Shown: piece by piece, positions 51,037-63,993 of the stretch
Layout: the number at the start of each line of letters is the position of its first letter
Position numbering within the stretch: position 1 is the first letter of the stretch
Source: Pseudopyrenochaeta lycopersici
Lineage: Eukaryota > Ascomycota > Dothideomycetes > Pleosporales > Pseudopyrenochaetaceae
Reading direction: 5' to 3'
Length of the DNA: 64,000 nt
Assembly: GCA_003313425.1 (NCBI GenBank)
Contig: NHZP01000003.1
Coordinates: 558,001 to 622,000 of the forward strand
Position numbers and translations under genes: made by a program
Notes under the pieces: generated by a model
Seen by the model: only the letters and a program-made list of their open reading frames with translations
Told to the model about the DNA's origin: nothing
Databases searched by the model: none

Positions 51037-52629
51037 ATGATTGCCCTGAAATTAATTGCAGCGATTGCTGTCTATGCTGCTACGATTGTAGATGCTGCGG
51101 CTGTGCGACCTCGGGACTACAAGACGCTTGTTGATTCGGTATGCAACTCCTTCTGCTTGTTCAGAGTCGCTACTAATACCCAATTTAGAAGTCTCTTCGT
51201 GACGCCATTCATATCGACAACCTATTTGCAAAGGCTGAAATCCTGCAAAACATTGCATACAGGACTGAAGGCAAGAATCGCGTCATCGGTAGCAAGGGTC
51301 ACGAGGACACTGTCGCCTACATAAAAGCTCAGCTTGAGCAGTTTTCGGATTACTACACTGTAGACACACAAGCTGTACCGCTCAACATTGGCTATAATGC
51401 GAGCCTGACAGTGAATAACAAACCCATTGAAGCATTTGCGGTAACCCTTGCGCCGGGTGGTAATGTGACGGGGCCGCTTGTTGCGATCCCAAATCTGGGT
51501 TGTGACGAAGTAGGTTATGGTTTGCAGGCACAGACGAGTAAGACTGATATCAAAACAGACCGACTTTCCTGAAAGCCTCAATGGCTCCATTGCCCTGATC
51601 AAGCGCGGCACATGCTCATACGGTATCAAAGTCCAATATGCTGCCGCCAAAGGAGCCTCTGCGGTAGTAGCATGGAACAATGCTGAGGGCACACTCGAAG
51701 GTTACTCACTGCAAGTGTTGTACCCTGAGGGTGAATTCGTCCCAGTTGCTGGTATCACACTAGGCCAAGGTGAAGCTTTGCTGGCACAACTCGACTCTGG
51801 GGTGGATATCACTGTCGCCCTGTCTACAGAGGTGAAGCTTTATGACACTTTCAATGTCATTGCCGAGACAAAAGCTGGAGATCACGACAACGTGATCCAC
51901 GTAAGCGGGCACTCCGACTCGGTGACTGCTGGTCCTGGAATTAACGATAACGGCTCCGGTACCATATCCATTCTTGAAATTGCCATTCAACTAACCAACT
52001 TTACTGTCAATAACGCTGTCCGGTTCAGTTGGTGGACTGCAGAAGAAGCTGGTCTACTTGGCGCCGAGTATTACGTGAAACAGCTTTCGCAAGCGGAAAA
52101 GGACAAGATTCGTCTCATGCTCGACTTTGACATGATGGCCTCGCCCAACTTCGCCTACCAGATTTATGATGGCGATGGCTCAGCCTTCAACTCCACTGGC
52201 CCTGTTGGCTCTGCTGAAGCCGAGCATGAATTTGCGGCCTACTTCGACAGCGTTGGTCTCAATCATACAGAGATTGAATTCGACGGTCGCTCAGATTATG
52301 GCCCCTTTCTTGAGGCTGGCATTGCCTCCGGAGGCATTGCTGGTGGTGCAGAGGGTCTGAAAACTGAAGAAGAGGCTGAGATGTTCGGAGGAGGCGCCGG
52401 CGTCCCATACGATGTCAATTATCACGAGGATGGCGATACTGTGAACAATTTAAATCTTGATGCGTGGATTGAGTTCTCGAAGGCTATAGCACACATGACG
52501 GCTACTTATGCAATTAGCTGGGACAGCATTCCGCCACGTAATGCGACCGCGGCTCGGAAGCGATCAGAGAGGTACATCGAGTGGAAGGACAAGTTTCAGA
52601 AGACTAAGAGGTATCAAACCTGGGTCTGA
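51037..52629 (+). CDS. M28-family zinc aminopeptidase with PA domain
   Basis: Exons 51037..51138, 51189..51509 and 51559..52629 give 497 residues. A signal peptide (MIALKLIAAIAVYAATIVDA) indicates secretion or vacuolar entry. A protease-associated domain spans roughly residues 125-240 (LNGSIALIKRGTCSYGIKV, then GITLGQGEALL). The M28 core supplies two-zinc ligands: H and D in HVSGHSDSV, D in GINDNGSG, the EE pair in WTAEEAGLLGA, D in LMLDFDMM, and the late His in YHEDGDTVNN. The arrangement matches aminopeptidase Y-type enzymes, which remove N-terminal residues from peptides. Introns are 50 and 49 bp with in-phase joins (GCDE|TDFPES at the second). The start is the first ATG ahead of the signal sequence. 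Confidence 0.9.
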
Positions 52630-52956
52630 ATGTGCTTAGATAGTAGACGATGGGTATTTCACGCTGTACCATAATTTATGAGTCTCAAATCACATTTGGT
52701 TTCAGGTTGATCACTCGCAGCGTTCGTAGCCAAATCAATTAATGTTTGGCGGCCTCCTTCCATATCAGAAAAACAGGATATAAACTTTCTACTTCGCAAT
52801 GAAAGATATTGAAGATGCTAATAATGGCGACACGAATAATTTAAACATCACGAGAGTGGTGAGAGCGGAGAGAGCAAGATAGATCGTCAAATCATTGCGT
52901 CCCCAGTACTTAAGCATATCTCATAATTATCCACGATCGTGACCGTAGGAAGTTAT
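52630..52956. other. Intergenic region between convergent genes
   Basis: About 330 bp between the aminopeptidase stop and the stop of the acidic protein. Nothing recognised. Confidence 0.4.
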
Positions 52957-53781
52957 TTACTCGTCGTCTGCCTCCTCATCGTTGACAACGGGAATGGGAT
53001 CAGCCTTGCTAGTGGTCTTGACTTTCCGATCTTTTTCAGCGCCGGTCGGCTTCTTACCAGTGGGGTTGGCGTCCTCATTTTCATCTTCGCCCTCATCCGG
53101 CTCAGGGACATCATCTTCGTCGTCTTCTAGATCGTCTTCTTGATCGTCTTCCTCGTCCTCCTCGTCCTCCTCGTCCTCGTCTTCGTCATCCTCGACCTTT
53201 GTTTTGGTACGTTTCGTTTTCTTCTTTGGTGCTAATAAAGGGTTGAATTAACAGGGATGACATTTCTGGGCGAATGAAGGGACTTACGAGGCTCCTCATC
53301 TGAGTCTCCTTCATCGAAATTAGAGCCCTCGGATTCAGCGTATCTGCGAGGCCATTGTGTCAGCCTTGTTGTGCTTGTCGGGCGGCTCAAAATGATGCAA
53401 AGTCAGTAATTCTTGCAACTCCTTTCGATCCAGGCGACATGTAAGCTAGGAGAGAAAGCAATTGAGTCGGCTGAGTCTCGAAAATCGGCGCAACGGCGCA
53501 ATTGCGCAACTATCTGGGCAGCTTGACCGGGCTGACAGGCGCCTTTTGATGGCTGCGCTGCGACAACGAAGCCTGACGGCAGGGGCCAAACCATCAAATA
53601 TACATGAGCGATAACAGGCGACCAGAATGCAGTCACAAACGAGTGATGGCGGCGTTGACGATATTGGGCATGACGTCAAGGAAGCGACGACTTACTCTTC
53701 CTCGGACTCGGACTCATCAGAGGGTAAAGCGACAAGCTCCTCCTCCTCCTCGGCCTCCTGCTTTCGCTTGCGAGTCGACAT
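52957..53781 (-). CDS. Small acidic nuclear protein, function unknown
   Basis: Exons 53781..53696, 53343..53288 and 53231..52957 give 138 residues. Intron 1 is long for this genome (352 bp), intron 2 is 56 bp. The start MSTRKRKQEAEEEEELVALP has a basic patch followed by acid. A second basic patch (PPPKKKTKRTKTK) resembles a nuclear localisation signal. The middle is almost pure Asp/Glu, and the end (KKPTGAEKDRKVKTTSK...EEADDE) alternates charge. Such composition is typical of histone chaperones or other chromatin-associated acidic proteins, but no specific domain is visible. Divergent from the Brf1 gene. Function is not assigned. Confidence 0.7.
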
Positions 53782-54506
53782 GATGAATGGTGTGATGGGG
53801 GGGTTGGGGGAAATTATTGGAAGCTGTTGTTGGGATGAAGCTGGGCTGGCGGGGAGATTGAGCTCCAGGGTAAGTGTGCGAGAGGGGAACCGGTTGAACT
53901 AGGTACCATTTAGTCGGAGGCTGGGTGAGCAAGGAGGATGGCTCTGTGCTGACTTGCAAGCCGGCCAATGGGGAGCGGCGTAGCCATCACCCGTAGTCCA
54001 CAAGCGTCTGTCGCTGCAGGTACCGCATGAAGGGAGCTCTGTGGGTCTGGGATCGGGCCACGACATGGAGCTTTGTTTGTGAGTGGGGCAATGCTTTTCA
54101 AAGGAACTGTCTTTGACCTGATGGTGCGGATTTTCTAGATGTATTGTTGCTCTCACGTCTCGCTCCCGTCAGCTTGCAAGCGGCCGGCGTTGCGGCACCC
54201 AACGGCCTCATCAGCCCAGTGGGGAGAGTACAGAGGGTTGGTGCTTCTTTTCGAGGGCCAGGGAGGTGAGCACTAATCGCTGGGGATGTCGCCGTTGACG
54301 TCGTGAGAAATCGAAGTGTGCGTTTGGAGAGGTGCAAAGTTCCCGCCCGAAACAGGCATAGCGCCCTAAACTCTTGGCACCAGTCACTGCTAGCGCTGGC
54401 GCCCCGCTCTCTCGCAGGTCAATGGATTCTTCTGTGCGACGCGGTCTTGACTCGCAGCTTCCTTCGCAACCCCAATCGCCTCTGCCTCACCAACAAGACT
54501 TCGATT
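53782..54506. promoter_or_regulatory. Divergent intergenic region of the acidic-protein and Brf1 genes
   Basis: About 725 bp separate the two divergent start codons. The Brf1 frame stays open upstream of its ATG, but those codons do not resemble the family. No clear TATA element was seen. Shared regulation is inferred from geometry only. Confidence 0.4.
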
Positions 54507-56714
54507 ATGTCGACACCCGCAGGGGCGCGGCCGCCGCGGACCCGTCTCCTCGGGCTTAACCCCGCGAACAAACCGGCAGGCCCGACCTGGTCCTACACTT
54601 CAGAAACAACCAAACGAAAGGCGCTGCCTGCACCCCTACCGCCCGCGCAGAAGCAGCGGCCTCAGTGCTGCGACAACCCCAATATAACCGATGAGGATGG
54701 CTCGACCATGTGCTACACGTGCGGCCGTGTCTTTGAGGAGAGCTCCATTGTTGCGGAGGTCACCTTTGGCGAGACGGCGGGCGGAGCGGCCATGGTCGAG
54801 GGTGGCTTCATTAGTGACAATCAGCGGCACGCCAACTCCATGGGCGGCACAATGCGCGGCCTGGGGGGTATGGAGAGCAGAGAGCAGGCTGCTATGCATG
54901 GCCGCCATGCGATTGAAGCCCTCGCACAGTCACTGCAGGTGCGACAGGCCGTCGTGGACCAGGCCGTGGGCTGGTACAAACTCGCAATGAACCACAACTT
55001 CATCCAGGGCCGCCGTATGCGCAATGTCGCTGCCGTGGCTATTTACATGGCCGCCCGGAGGCAGCCCGAAAATACCCTCATGCTCATGGACCTGGCCGAG
55101 AAGATCCAGACCAACGTTTGGACACTGGGCGACACCTATAAAGCCTTTCTGAAGAAACTTGGTGAGGAAGACCCAGCGCAGCTGGTGGGCAACAAAGCTG
55201 TCCAGGAAATCGAACCTCTGATGTTGAAGTACTGTCGCAAACTCGAATTCTTCGAGGATTCGCACAAAGTCGCCGACGACGCTTGCAAACTCTTAAGATG
55301 CATGAGCCGCGAGTGGATGGTACAAGGTCGCCAGCCTGCAGGGATATGCGGTGCATGTATCATCATGGCTGCTCGTATGAACAATTATCGTCGGACTACG
55401 CGCGAGGTAGTATACGTGGTCAAAGTCGCCGATTCCACTATCAACGCTCGCCTGTACGAATTCAAGAGGATACCTGCCTCGGTCTTAAGTGTTAATCAGT
55501 TTCGAGAGTTTGGGCAGCGACTGAAGGTCAAGACGCAGCCACCCGCCGTCTGGAGGCGCGCCGAGAGAGAAGAGCGTAAGGAGAGAAGGAAGCTTGCCGA
55601 AGGGAGGGCTCCCGAAGGCGACGGCACCGGATTCCCTGTATTGGATGAGTCGGAAAACAGTAAGACAGCCGCGGGCTATATTACGCAAATGTCGACAAGG
55701 ATGAGCAAACGGCAAAAATCGAACGACGAAACGTCGCAAGCCGTCGTTCTACAGCCTTCAGCCTCAAACGCGCAGAGTATTGAGCCAGTTGCATCAGACA
55801 TGGACATTTTTGACGGCAACAACGACGCGGTTGTAGACTCTGTTGGCAGCGCACTCGCAGCTGTGGAAGCAGGCGAGGCCAGTGATCCAGATTTTGTCAT
55901 GCCCAAGAAGCGAGGACGCCCCCCAAAAAAGCGAGAGCCCATGGTCATACCGCCTGAGGATCTTGAGATTGAGCAGGACATCGAGTCTGAACTCACTCGC
56001 GTGATTCAGGATTGGGAAAGCATTTTCAAAGAATTCGCTCACAATGAGGACCATGACGTCCTGAAGCGTACCGGATGGACTGCACAGCAGATGACCCAAG
56101 CATACACAGACACGCGCGACGTCCCAGTCAACATCTCCCCAGATATTGGTGAAGACGAATTTGAGGACGATCCTGATGTCGCTAATTGCATCCTTGGTCC
56201 ATTGGAAGTCCGTCGCAAAGAAGCAATCTGGATCACGGAGAATGAAGACTGGCTACGGCAACAGCAAAAGAAGATGCTTGAGGCTGAACTCGAAGCCGCT
56301 CAGGACAAGCCTAAGAAGCCCAAGCAGAAACGAAGGCACCACCAAATGGGTGATGGTAGTGTTCTTGAGGGACAGCCTGCAGCAAGCGCGGCAGAGGCGG
56401 CGCATAAGATGCTGAAGAAGCGTGCGGCAAAGCAATTTAGTAGCCATATTAACTACGACAGGCTGAAAGCGCTGTTTCCAGGCGGTAACTCAGCTATTAC
56501 ACCATCTGGTAGTGGCCAGGGCGCAAGTCCGGCGGCTTCGCAAATCATGCAAAGTCCTCCGGTTGCACAGGTCATGGATGGTGAAGGGGAAGAAGGGGAA
56601 GAAGAGGAAGAAGAGGAAGAGCAGATGCAGGAGGCGGAAGAAGAGGAGGACCTGGAGAACCAGTATATGAACGATGAAGATGAGGGTTTCGGCGAGGATT
56701 TCGACTATGATTAG
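54507..56714 (+). CDS. BRF1: TFIIIB subunit Brf1 (RNA polymerase III initiation)
   Basis: A single exon of 735 residues. The N-terminal zinc-ribbon-like region (CCDNPNITDEDGSTMCYTCG, about 54-73) shows a clear CxxC at its end, with an adjacent CC instead of CxxC at its start. Two cyclin-like TFIIB repeats follow, including SREQAAMHGRHAIEALAQ, NVAAVAIYMAARRQ and RQPAGICGACIIMAARMNN. After a basic linker (RREREERKERRK-type) come an AT-hook-like KKRGRPPKKR near residue 470, the Brf1 homology region and a long Glu/Asp-rich C-terminus. Brf1 recruits Pol III to tRNA and other genes. The ATG at MSTPAGARPP is chosen because upstream in-frame codons (from 54,303) lack conservation and begin at GTG. 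Confidence 0.9.
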   Translation: MSTPAGARPPRTRLLGLNPANKPAGPTWSYTSETTKRKALPAPLPPAQKQRPQCCDNPNITDEDGSTMCYTCGRVFEESSIVAEVTFGETAGGAAMVEGGFISDNQRHANSMGGTMRGLGGMESREQAAMHGRHAIEALAQSLQVRQAVVDQAVGWYKLAMNHNFIQGRRMRNVAAVAIYMAARRQPENTLMLMDLAEKIQTNVWTLGDTYKAFLKKLGEEDPAQLVGNKAVQEIEPLMLKYCRKLEFFEDSHKVADDACKLLRCMSREWMVQGRQPAGICGACIIMAARMNNYRRTTREVVYVVKVADSTINARLYEFKRIPASVLSVNQFREFGQRLKVKTQPPAVWRRAEREERKERRKLAEGRAPEGDGTGFPVLDESENSKTAAGYITQMSTRMSKRQKSNDETSQAVVLQPSASNAQSIEPVASDMDIFDGNNDAVVDSVGSALAAVEAGEASDPDFVMPKKRGRPPKKREPMVIPPEDLEIEQDIESELTRVIQDWESIFKEFAHNEDHDVLKRTGWTAQQMTQAYTDTRDVPVNISPDIGEDEFEDDPDVANCILGPLEVRRKEAIWITENEDWLRQQQKKMLEAELEAAQDKPKKPKQKRRHHQMGDGSVLEGQPAASAAEAAHKMLKKRAAKQFSSHINYDRLKALFPGGNSAITPSGSGQGASPAASQIMQSPPVAQVMDGEGEEGEEEEEEEEQMQEAEEEEDLENQYMNDEDEGFGEDFDYD

Positions 56715-57146
56715 GTGCAGGTTTGGGATGCAATTGAGGTTATTTGGAGAAGATGCGGGATCTGAGGTGGCACTGCACAGCGAGAAGTTTCCTGGCAATT
56801 TCGACACCTCTGCCCATTTGAATGTCCACCAAGTCTCACGGATTTTATATTTGCATAGATACCCCGCTGTTAGTGCAGCATTGCATGTAAAGAAGTGTAA
56901 TATGAACGTTTTCCCATCACGGGTTATTCATTCGATGTAAACACTGTTTGCTTGTAGGGGAGGAATTCCCAATCATGAATTGGTCCCTGCTTTCGTGATT
57001 CGTGATATGCTCATGCTACCCTAGATTTTCATAGCCCAAAACAACTCAAACGCCAAATCTCTGCATAGGTCTATCATCAAATCCGGTTCTCGCTTTTGCG
57101 AACGGCCAGAGCCGTCTCTAACTCCACTTTACCCGCAAAAGGCGCA
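56715..57146. other. Convergent intergenic region
   Basis: About 430 bp between the Brf1 stop and the methyltransferase stop. Nothing beyond presumed 3' untranslated sequence. Confidence 0.4.
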
Positions 57147-58476
<1,330 letters not shown>

Positions 58477-58974
58477 TCCCGACAGTCAAACAGAGACAAT
58501 GTGTGAAATAACAAACAGAAAAAAGTGAGTGAACAGAGCCTGGCGCCGCCAAAACTTTACGGAATTTTTGGTTACGTCGCACAGACTCACGCCAATCCAG
58601 CCCCGCTACTGCCTCACTGGCGGACCTCACTAGGCTTGAACGGGCATGACAAGAAGGTGACATTGAAGGTATGCCACATTGTACGCACAGTGCGATAAAA
58701 TTGGCTTCGGTTACAAAGTCATGCATGATGATTCTTTTATCCAATCTGTCGCAAATGTCAAGATAAAGAAGGAAAAGCAAGTCACGATACCGCCCAGAAG
58801 CAATTCAAAGAGTGTCAATCTGCGAGCTCCAACAAATGTGCGAAGAGGGTATATCTGATGAAAAAGCAGAAACCGCCCTCATCATACCGCCATCCAGTCA
58901 TGATTATTTTGGTCGTAAAGTCGTAAAGCGTGGCCCATCGTTTCACGGAAGTAGAGTCTCCTCGAACACAGCGG
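58477..58974. other. Intergenic region upstream of the methyltransferase
   Basis: About 500 bp containing the methyltransferase promoter and the 3' end of the next minus-strand gene. Nothing specific recognised. Confidence 0.4.
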
Positions 58975-60883
58975 CTATTCTCGGCGGAAAATGAGCCGAA
59001 ACAAGCATGGCGAATCAGTGAGATCTCGAGCAACCGCCGCTCTGTTTCTCATTAGATCTTGATTCGATTGAATCGTTCCTTGAAGCTTCTTGCATCTAAT
59101 CCACGTAATCAGTGAACGACCTATGCCCTTAGGATCGGCAAACGTACCTTCCGGCGTTGTAAATGTCAACTGGTATCTGCCCGTTGGTCCTTTTGGTAGC
59201 CTATATCCTTCGGTGAAGACGTATGGATGCAGCTCGCCAAATTGGAGAGTAGCATTGCCGACCCGCTTCATCCAGCCTCGGTGTCCCACATATTGTGTGA
59301 CAAAAGCGGTCCAGATGGGTATCGTCTTGAGTGGCCCTCGACGAGCCGTCGCCTCGAAGCGAACGCAACCAGAGTCTTCATCGCGAAAGATGCGGAATGC
59401 ATGTAGATATCTAGTGTCGGTGATTTCACTAGGTAGTGTTAGTGTAATAATTGATGAAACTGTACGCATTTACCTACCCACTGAACTCCATTTTTTCTCC
59501 CGGCTCGAAGAAATCTTCTAGTTCGTCGCTAATGCCGTTCTTGTCTTGACGCTTCATAGCGACAGCTGTGCAGTAGAAAAGAACCATTCCTGCACGCCTA
59601 TTAGAACATCTGCATCTGTCTATATAGCAACACTCACGCTCATATAAGGTGAACCGCAGCCTAGCCCACAAATCGAGCTGTCCGTCTCTCTTGTTCACAC
59701 GGCAGAGTTGCAAACATGACTCTGTACGAAGCAATTTGAGCCCAGTCAATGGGAAGCAGTATCTCAAGCGACGTCCAGTGGGGTCCATGGTGAGAAAGAG
59801 GATCCTAGCACGGTTGTCCTCCGGCCTCCAGTACAGCCTCACCCAGACGTTCGTGGCTTCGAAGGGTAGCTCCAGAACTTTTTCAAAATCATCGCCGTCC
59901 AAGAGCTCAATAACTCGAGGCTCGTCCCTTCCAAGGCATATCGTGGGGTCTCCTAGCGTCTGAAACGGGGTTGACGAGTGCCGTCCATCAAAGATCTTCA
60001 TAGCCCAGTGGGCAACTGGTTCTCCGGAATCATTTGAGTGATTTGAGTACGCATGTGAAGATGCGGACGAATAAGTCGGCGACTGGGGAATCTCCGGTAC
60101 TGGAGGCGGTATAAAAGGTATTTCCCCTATGCCTCCCCATGTCTGCGCGCCTGTGGCCCGATGCGGTAACGGTATTTGGGCTGTTGGTGCATGGACGTGG
60201 GCATATCCTGGCGCTGGATACGTAGGAAGACTGTAAATCTTCGGCCTGGGGACTTTAGGGGACGAAGGTTTTGGGGTTCGCGCAAAGCCGTGACCATGCA
60301 CGGAAAGTCTGTTGAAGTATGATTCGACAGGTTCTTGTTTCTTGAGCAGCTTCGAGAGACGGATCCTGATCTGGTATAGCTCTTCCTCATCTTCCTCACT
60401 ACATTATATTAGCCCAGGCTCGGAAACTTCACAACTTCAAACTTGCCCTTTCAGTGCATCGTACATGCCCTGTAGATACGTCCTAAACAATTCCAGCCTC
60501 ACTGGCAATGATATGCCCTGCGCTTTCAAATCTGCAAGCGCATCTTCCCATATTACTGCATATGGTGGGGTACCAGGAAAAGCACCTGGTGCTGTGTGCT
60601 TACCCTTCTTCGATTTGCTAAACATACCGCGTACATCGTCGAGTGTATGTCCTAAGCTTGGGAGACAGACTTCGAGGTCTTTCAGAATCCGGCCAGAATA
60701 TCGTCCATAGCGGGACAGCTCCAGTGCCTCATTCAATACATGAAGGGCATTTGATATGGCGAAAAGTTCGGCAATATCGCCTGTAATGTCCTTGCGATAT
60801 TGCGGAATCTCGCCTAAGAAGACATGAAGACCTGAAGCTGTGTCTTCGGCCTCTTTAGCGTAGTCCAGAAGTCGCCAGTCCAT
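58975..60883 (-). CDS. Uncharacterised fungal protein
   Basis: Exons 60883..60443, 60394..59638, 59589..59478 and 59428..58975 give about 587 residues. The first junction is ambiguous: GT donor at 60,442 with acceptor before 60,394, or GC donor GCAAGT at 60,446 with acceptor before 60,398; both keep frame. The N-terminal ~145 residues are helical (MDWRLLDYAKEAEDTASGLH...). A Pro-rich linker follows (PKPSSPKVPRPKIYSLP). A beta-rich C-terminal half contains VWVRLYWRPEDNRARILFLT, YCFPLTGLKLLR, then MVLFYCTAVAMKRQD, resembling a PH-like or similar beta-barrel fold (inference). No signal peptide or membrane span. I do not recognise the family. The C-terminal ~45 residues after DPKG look less ordered and may belong to an unseen intron or tail. 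Confidence 0.7.
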
Positions 60884-62073
60884 GGTGGGTCGTGTGCAGG
60901 GTATTCTTCAGCCGAAAGGAAATCGTTACCAGCGGCACATGCTTCTGGCGCCAGGAAGACAGCGGAGGCGAAACGAAAGCCCAGTCAGGCGATAGGGCTG
61001 GCTATCGAGCGTTAGATGTAGAATTGTGATGCTGTGCGCGCCTTGATGAGGGCTGGCTCTTGACGTGTTTCCTGCAGCAGCATGCCGGTCAGAAAGCCAA
61101 TCGATTATGCCGCAAAAACCCCCTGGTCGGCCTGCACGTTACCCACAGCTGTTCGGTTCTCTTTCGCACGATTTGCCTGTCTGTTCGATCTGGCCCCCAA
61201 CCTGAAAGCTCTGCCAATCCTTCGAACAAGTTCCATATGCAGTCGTGTTGCAATGCCGGACTAAGAGGCTAGTTCGGAGAAGACGGATGCGCCAGTTCGG
61301 GATAGGGCTGAGCTGAAAAGCTTCGAGTTAAGATTAGGTCGAATGCTGTGGTTGCGTGGTAGTCCTTGGGAGATCAACTGAAGGAGGTCTCCCCCACTTA
61401 TTCACGATTGACCCATGACTTGACACGCCTGCATTTCGCTAATGGGTTCAATTGTTGCCAGGCGGGGTTTCTGCCTGCTTAACCCAGCTCCACGACGGCT
61501 AGCTTAGGTTGTGTTATTTTCAGCATTTGTTTGATCAACTACTCGAAGCATAAAGCCTGTTGAGAACCTGAATTTCATCGCATTAAATTCCGGGACGGCG
61601 CCCAACGTGTACAGTTGCGAAATCATGAGGGCTGGAGGGTTGACGAAGTTATGCATCGTCTGGGCAGCAGCTGCCCTGGATCTGGTGCAATTTTGAACAC
61701 AATGCATAGAGGACCGACTCATGAAGGGCCACGGGTGAATGCGAAGAGCGATGAGTATTTCAGTTGATGACAGCTGCGATATATACCTCCAGGTAAAGTA
61801 GGGCTGCGCCTCACTTTTGTTCGCGCCACCATGCCGGTTGCCCTACCACCCTCCTCCTCCCCTCTCAAGGCAGAAAATCTAAGAAGAAGTGATTTCACTA
61901 TTAGGATTTGCTCAGTGGGACATCAAGTTGCTTGACTGCGTTTATAGTACTGGCCAAATTCCAGTCATGGTGCTCGATGACGGCAGGTTGGCATCCATAT
62001 TAAAACAACGTTCCGGGCTCTGGCCATGCAATATCAACAAGCACGGCGCTATGAATGCTGATGCGCGTCTGCT
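60884..62073. other. 1.2-kb intergenic region, no gene seen
   Basis: It lies between the start of the uncharacterised gene and the stop of riboflavin synthase. Open stretches of 60-72 codons near 61,060-61,722 have no support. Confidence 0.45.
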
Positions 62074-62886
62074 TTACTTCCCAAGCGCCCTGAGCCGCGC
62101 TTCCACGAGCTTCGAAACCATGTTTTCTAGTATTGCGAACTCTCCATTCGCAGCGCCATCGAAGTACCCAGCCACACTCTTCTCTACGTATTTTCCAACC
62201 TGGTCTACCTCGACATTGACATCGTCGCCAGGCTTTTTACTCGCCGTGACGACTTTTTCTTGGGTATAAGCAATCAGCATCACCTCCCACCAGCCTTCGG
62301 GGCCATCTTGCACCCTGGTGACTGTCAAGCTTGCCCCATCGATGGTGACATAACCCTTCTCCACAATGTATCGCAGGACAGCTGCATCTCTCGGCTTGAA
62401 GCGGAATGTGAGGGCGTTGCCGTCAGGCGTCACGGACTGAATGGTTGCGATGGTATCGACATGGCCCTGTACGAAGTGGCCGCCCATGCGCGTCTCTGCA
62501 GAAACTGCGCGCTCAAGGTTGACCTTGGACCCTTGCTTCAATGCGCCCAGATTGGTTCGGCGGAGCGTCTCGGGGGCGACGCCAATCTTGAACGACGCCT
62601 TGTCAAAGTCGGTGACGGTGAGACATGTGCCTGAGTCCAGTCAGATGTCGGTTGGGGCATAAGGCCATGCCTGCCATACCATTGACGCTGATGCTGTCGC
62701 CTAGATGCGCATCGCCCAAGATGTCCTCACAGCCCGAGATTGTCAATGACGTGCCGCCACCCCCAGAGGATGACTGGTCAAGCTCCTCAAGGGCAACAAC
62801 AGCTGGCCATGGTCAGCCGAGCATGGTAGAGGGGTGAGGCTGTGCTGCAGCTTACTGCCGATTGTTTCAACGAGACCGGTAAACAT
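62074..62886 (-). CDS. RIB5: Riboflavin synthase (alpha chain)
   Basis: Exons 62886..62856, 62802..62680 and 62630..62074 give 236 residues. The start MFTGLVETIG is the invariant N-terminus of the family, with intron 1 placed directly after it (IG|TVVALEELD). Two lumazine-binding repeats are visible: the first contains GDSISVNG|TCLTV across intron 2, the second has MGGHFVQGHVD and YVTIDGASLTV. The enzyme dismutates two 6,7-dimethyl-8-ribityllumazine molecules to riboflavin plus a pyrimidinedione, the last step of vitamin B2 synthesis, in the cytosol. Divergent from the CoA-transferase gene 161 bp away. Confidence 0.93.
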
Positions 62887-63047
62887 GGCGGGTCCTGATA
62901 CTGGAGAAGGAAGGGAGCGATGGTGGGGGTGTGGGTGAAGCTAGCTGCGAGCCTCGGAAGCCGAGCTTGCAGCCCGGAAATATCCCATGGCGGCTTTGTC
63001 TCCAAAACCAAAACAAACTCCCCAAGACTTCGGATACCAGACTCAAG
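62887..63047. promoter_or_regulatory. Compact bidirectional promoter region
   Basis: Only 161 bp separate the riboflavin synthase ATG (minus) from the CoA-transferase ATG (plus), so both promoters must share or overlap this stretch or lie partly in coding DNA. No TATA box is evident. Confidence 0.6.
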
Positions 63048-63993
63048 ATGACAGGAATCGTTGGCAAGAGCTCTGCGCTAGTCCTTCGCGCCTCTTCAGC
63101 GTGTACACGGCGCAATTGGCTGCAATATGCCCAAAGACGGACACTCTCAACAGCTGCCAGTGCAGGTGCATCGAACCTTCCTCTGGCTGGGATCAAAGTA
63201 CTTGATATGACCAGAGTCCTAGCGGGAGTAAGCAAAACATGAGAGAGGCAGCTATCATGGCTAACAGCAACACAGCCCTATTGTACGCAAATTCTTGGAG
63301 ATCTTGGGTATGCGATGGAGAGCCCTGTATGAACCAACATCCGAGGTTGGCGACCCAACGGTCCAGGTGCTGACACGGTGCTAGAGCGGATGTTATCAAA
63401 ATCGAGCATCCCACAAGAGGAGGTCGGTACTCTTCCCTGCACTGTCTGCATGCACAAGGTCTGATTGCAATAGATGATACGCGAGCATGGGGCCCCCCGT
63501 ACGCAAAGTATACAGACGACAAACAAGGCCCGGGAGAAAGCGCGTACTATCTTGGAGTAAGTGACAAATAATCGCCTTGGTGGTACTTGCAATTCAAGGC
63601 CGTGTAGGTCAACCGGAACAAGCGATCATTAGGCTTATCCTTTCAACATCCAGCCGGCGTTGATATCCTGCACCGTTTGGCCAAAGAGTGCGACGTACTT
63701 GTGGAGAATTATCTCCCAGGTTCTCTCGCAAAGTATGCAATGGACTATGATACTATATCGAAGATAAACCCTAGCATCGTGTATGCAAGCATCACCGGAT
63801 ATGGTCAGACCGGCCCTTACCGGAACAGAGCTGGCTACGACGTAATGGTGGAAGCGTATGGCTGTTGCACCAAGCTAAAACTTCCAATGCTAACGACTAT
63901 TAGCGAGATGGGTTTGATGCACATAACAGGTGCTCGAGATGGACCCCCAGTGAAGGTAGGCGTTGCTGTAACCGATCTCACCACCGGACTATA
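63048..63993 (+). CDS. Mitochondrial family III CoA-transferase, partial (runs off right edge)
   Basis: Exons 63048..63227, 63276..63307, 63385..63422, 63474..63556, 63608..63855 and 63904..63993; a GTAAGT donor at 63,994 shows the gene continues beyond the window. Residues 1-40 (MTGIVGKSSALVLRASSACT and RRNWLQYAQRRTLSTA) look like a mitochondrial presequence. The CaiB/BaiF family core follows: LPLAGIKVLDMTRVLAG|PYCTQILGDLG|ADVIKIEHP, then AWGPPYA, VNRNKRSLGL, VENYLPGSL, SITGYGQTGPYRNRAGYD, and GVAVTDLTTGLY, which carries the expected active-site Asp. Such enzymes move CoA between carboxylic acids; similarity suggests the succinyl-CoA:glutarate or formyl-CoA group, not resolved here. Five introns of 48-77 bp lie in about 950 bp. 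Confidence 0.9.

Noticed and set aside
54303..54506. Upstream extension of the Brf1 frame
   Set aside because: It is open but begins at GTG, does not resemble the Brf1 N-terminus, and the conserved part starts well after the ATG at 54,507.
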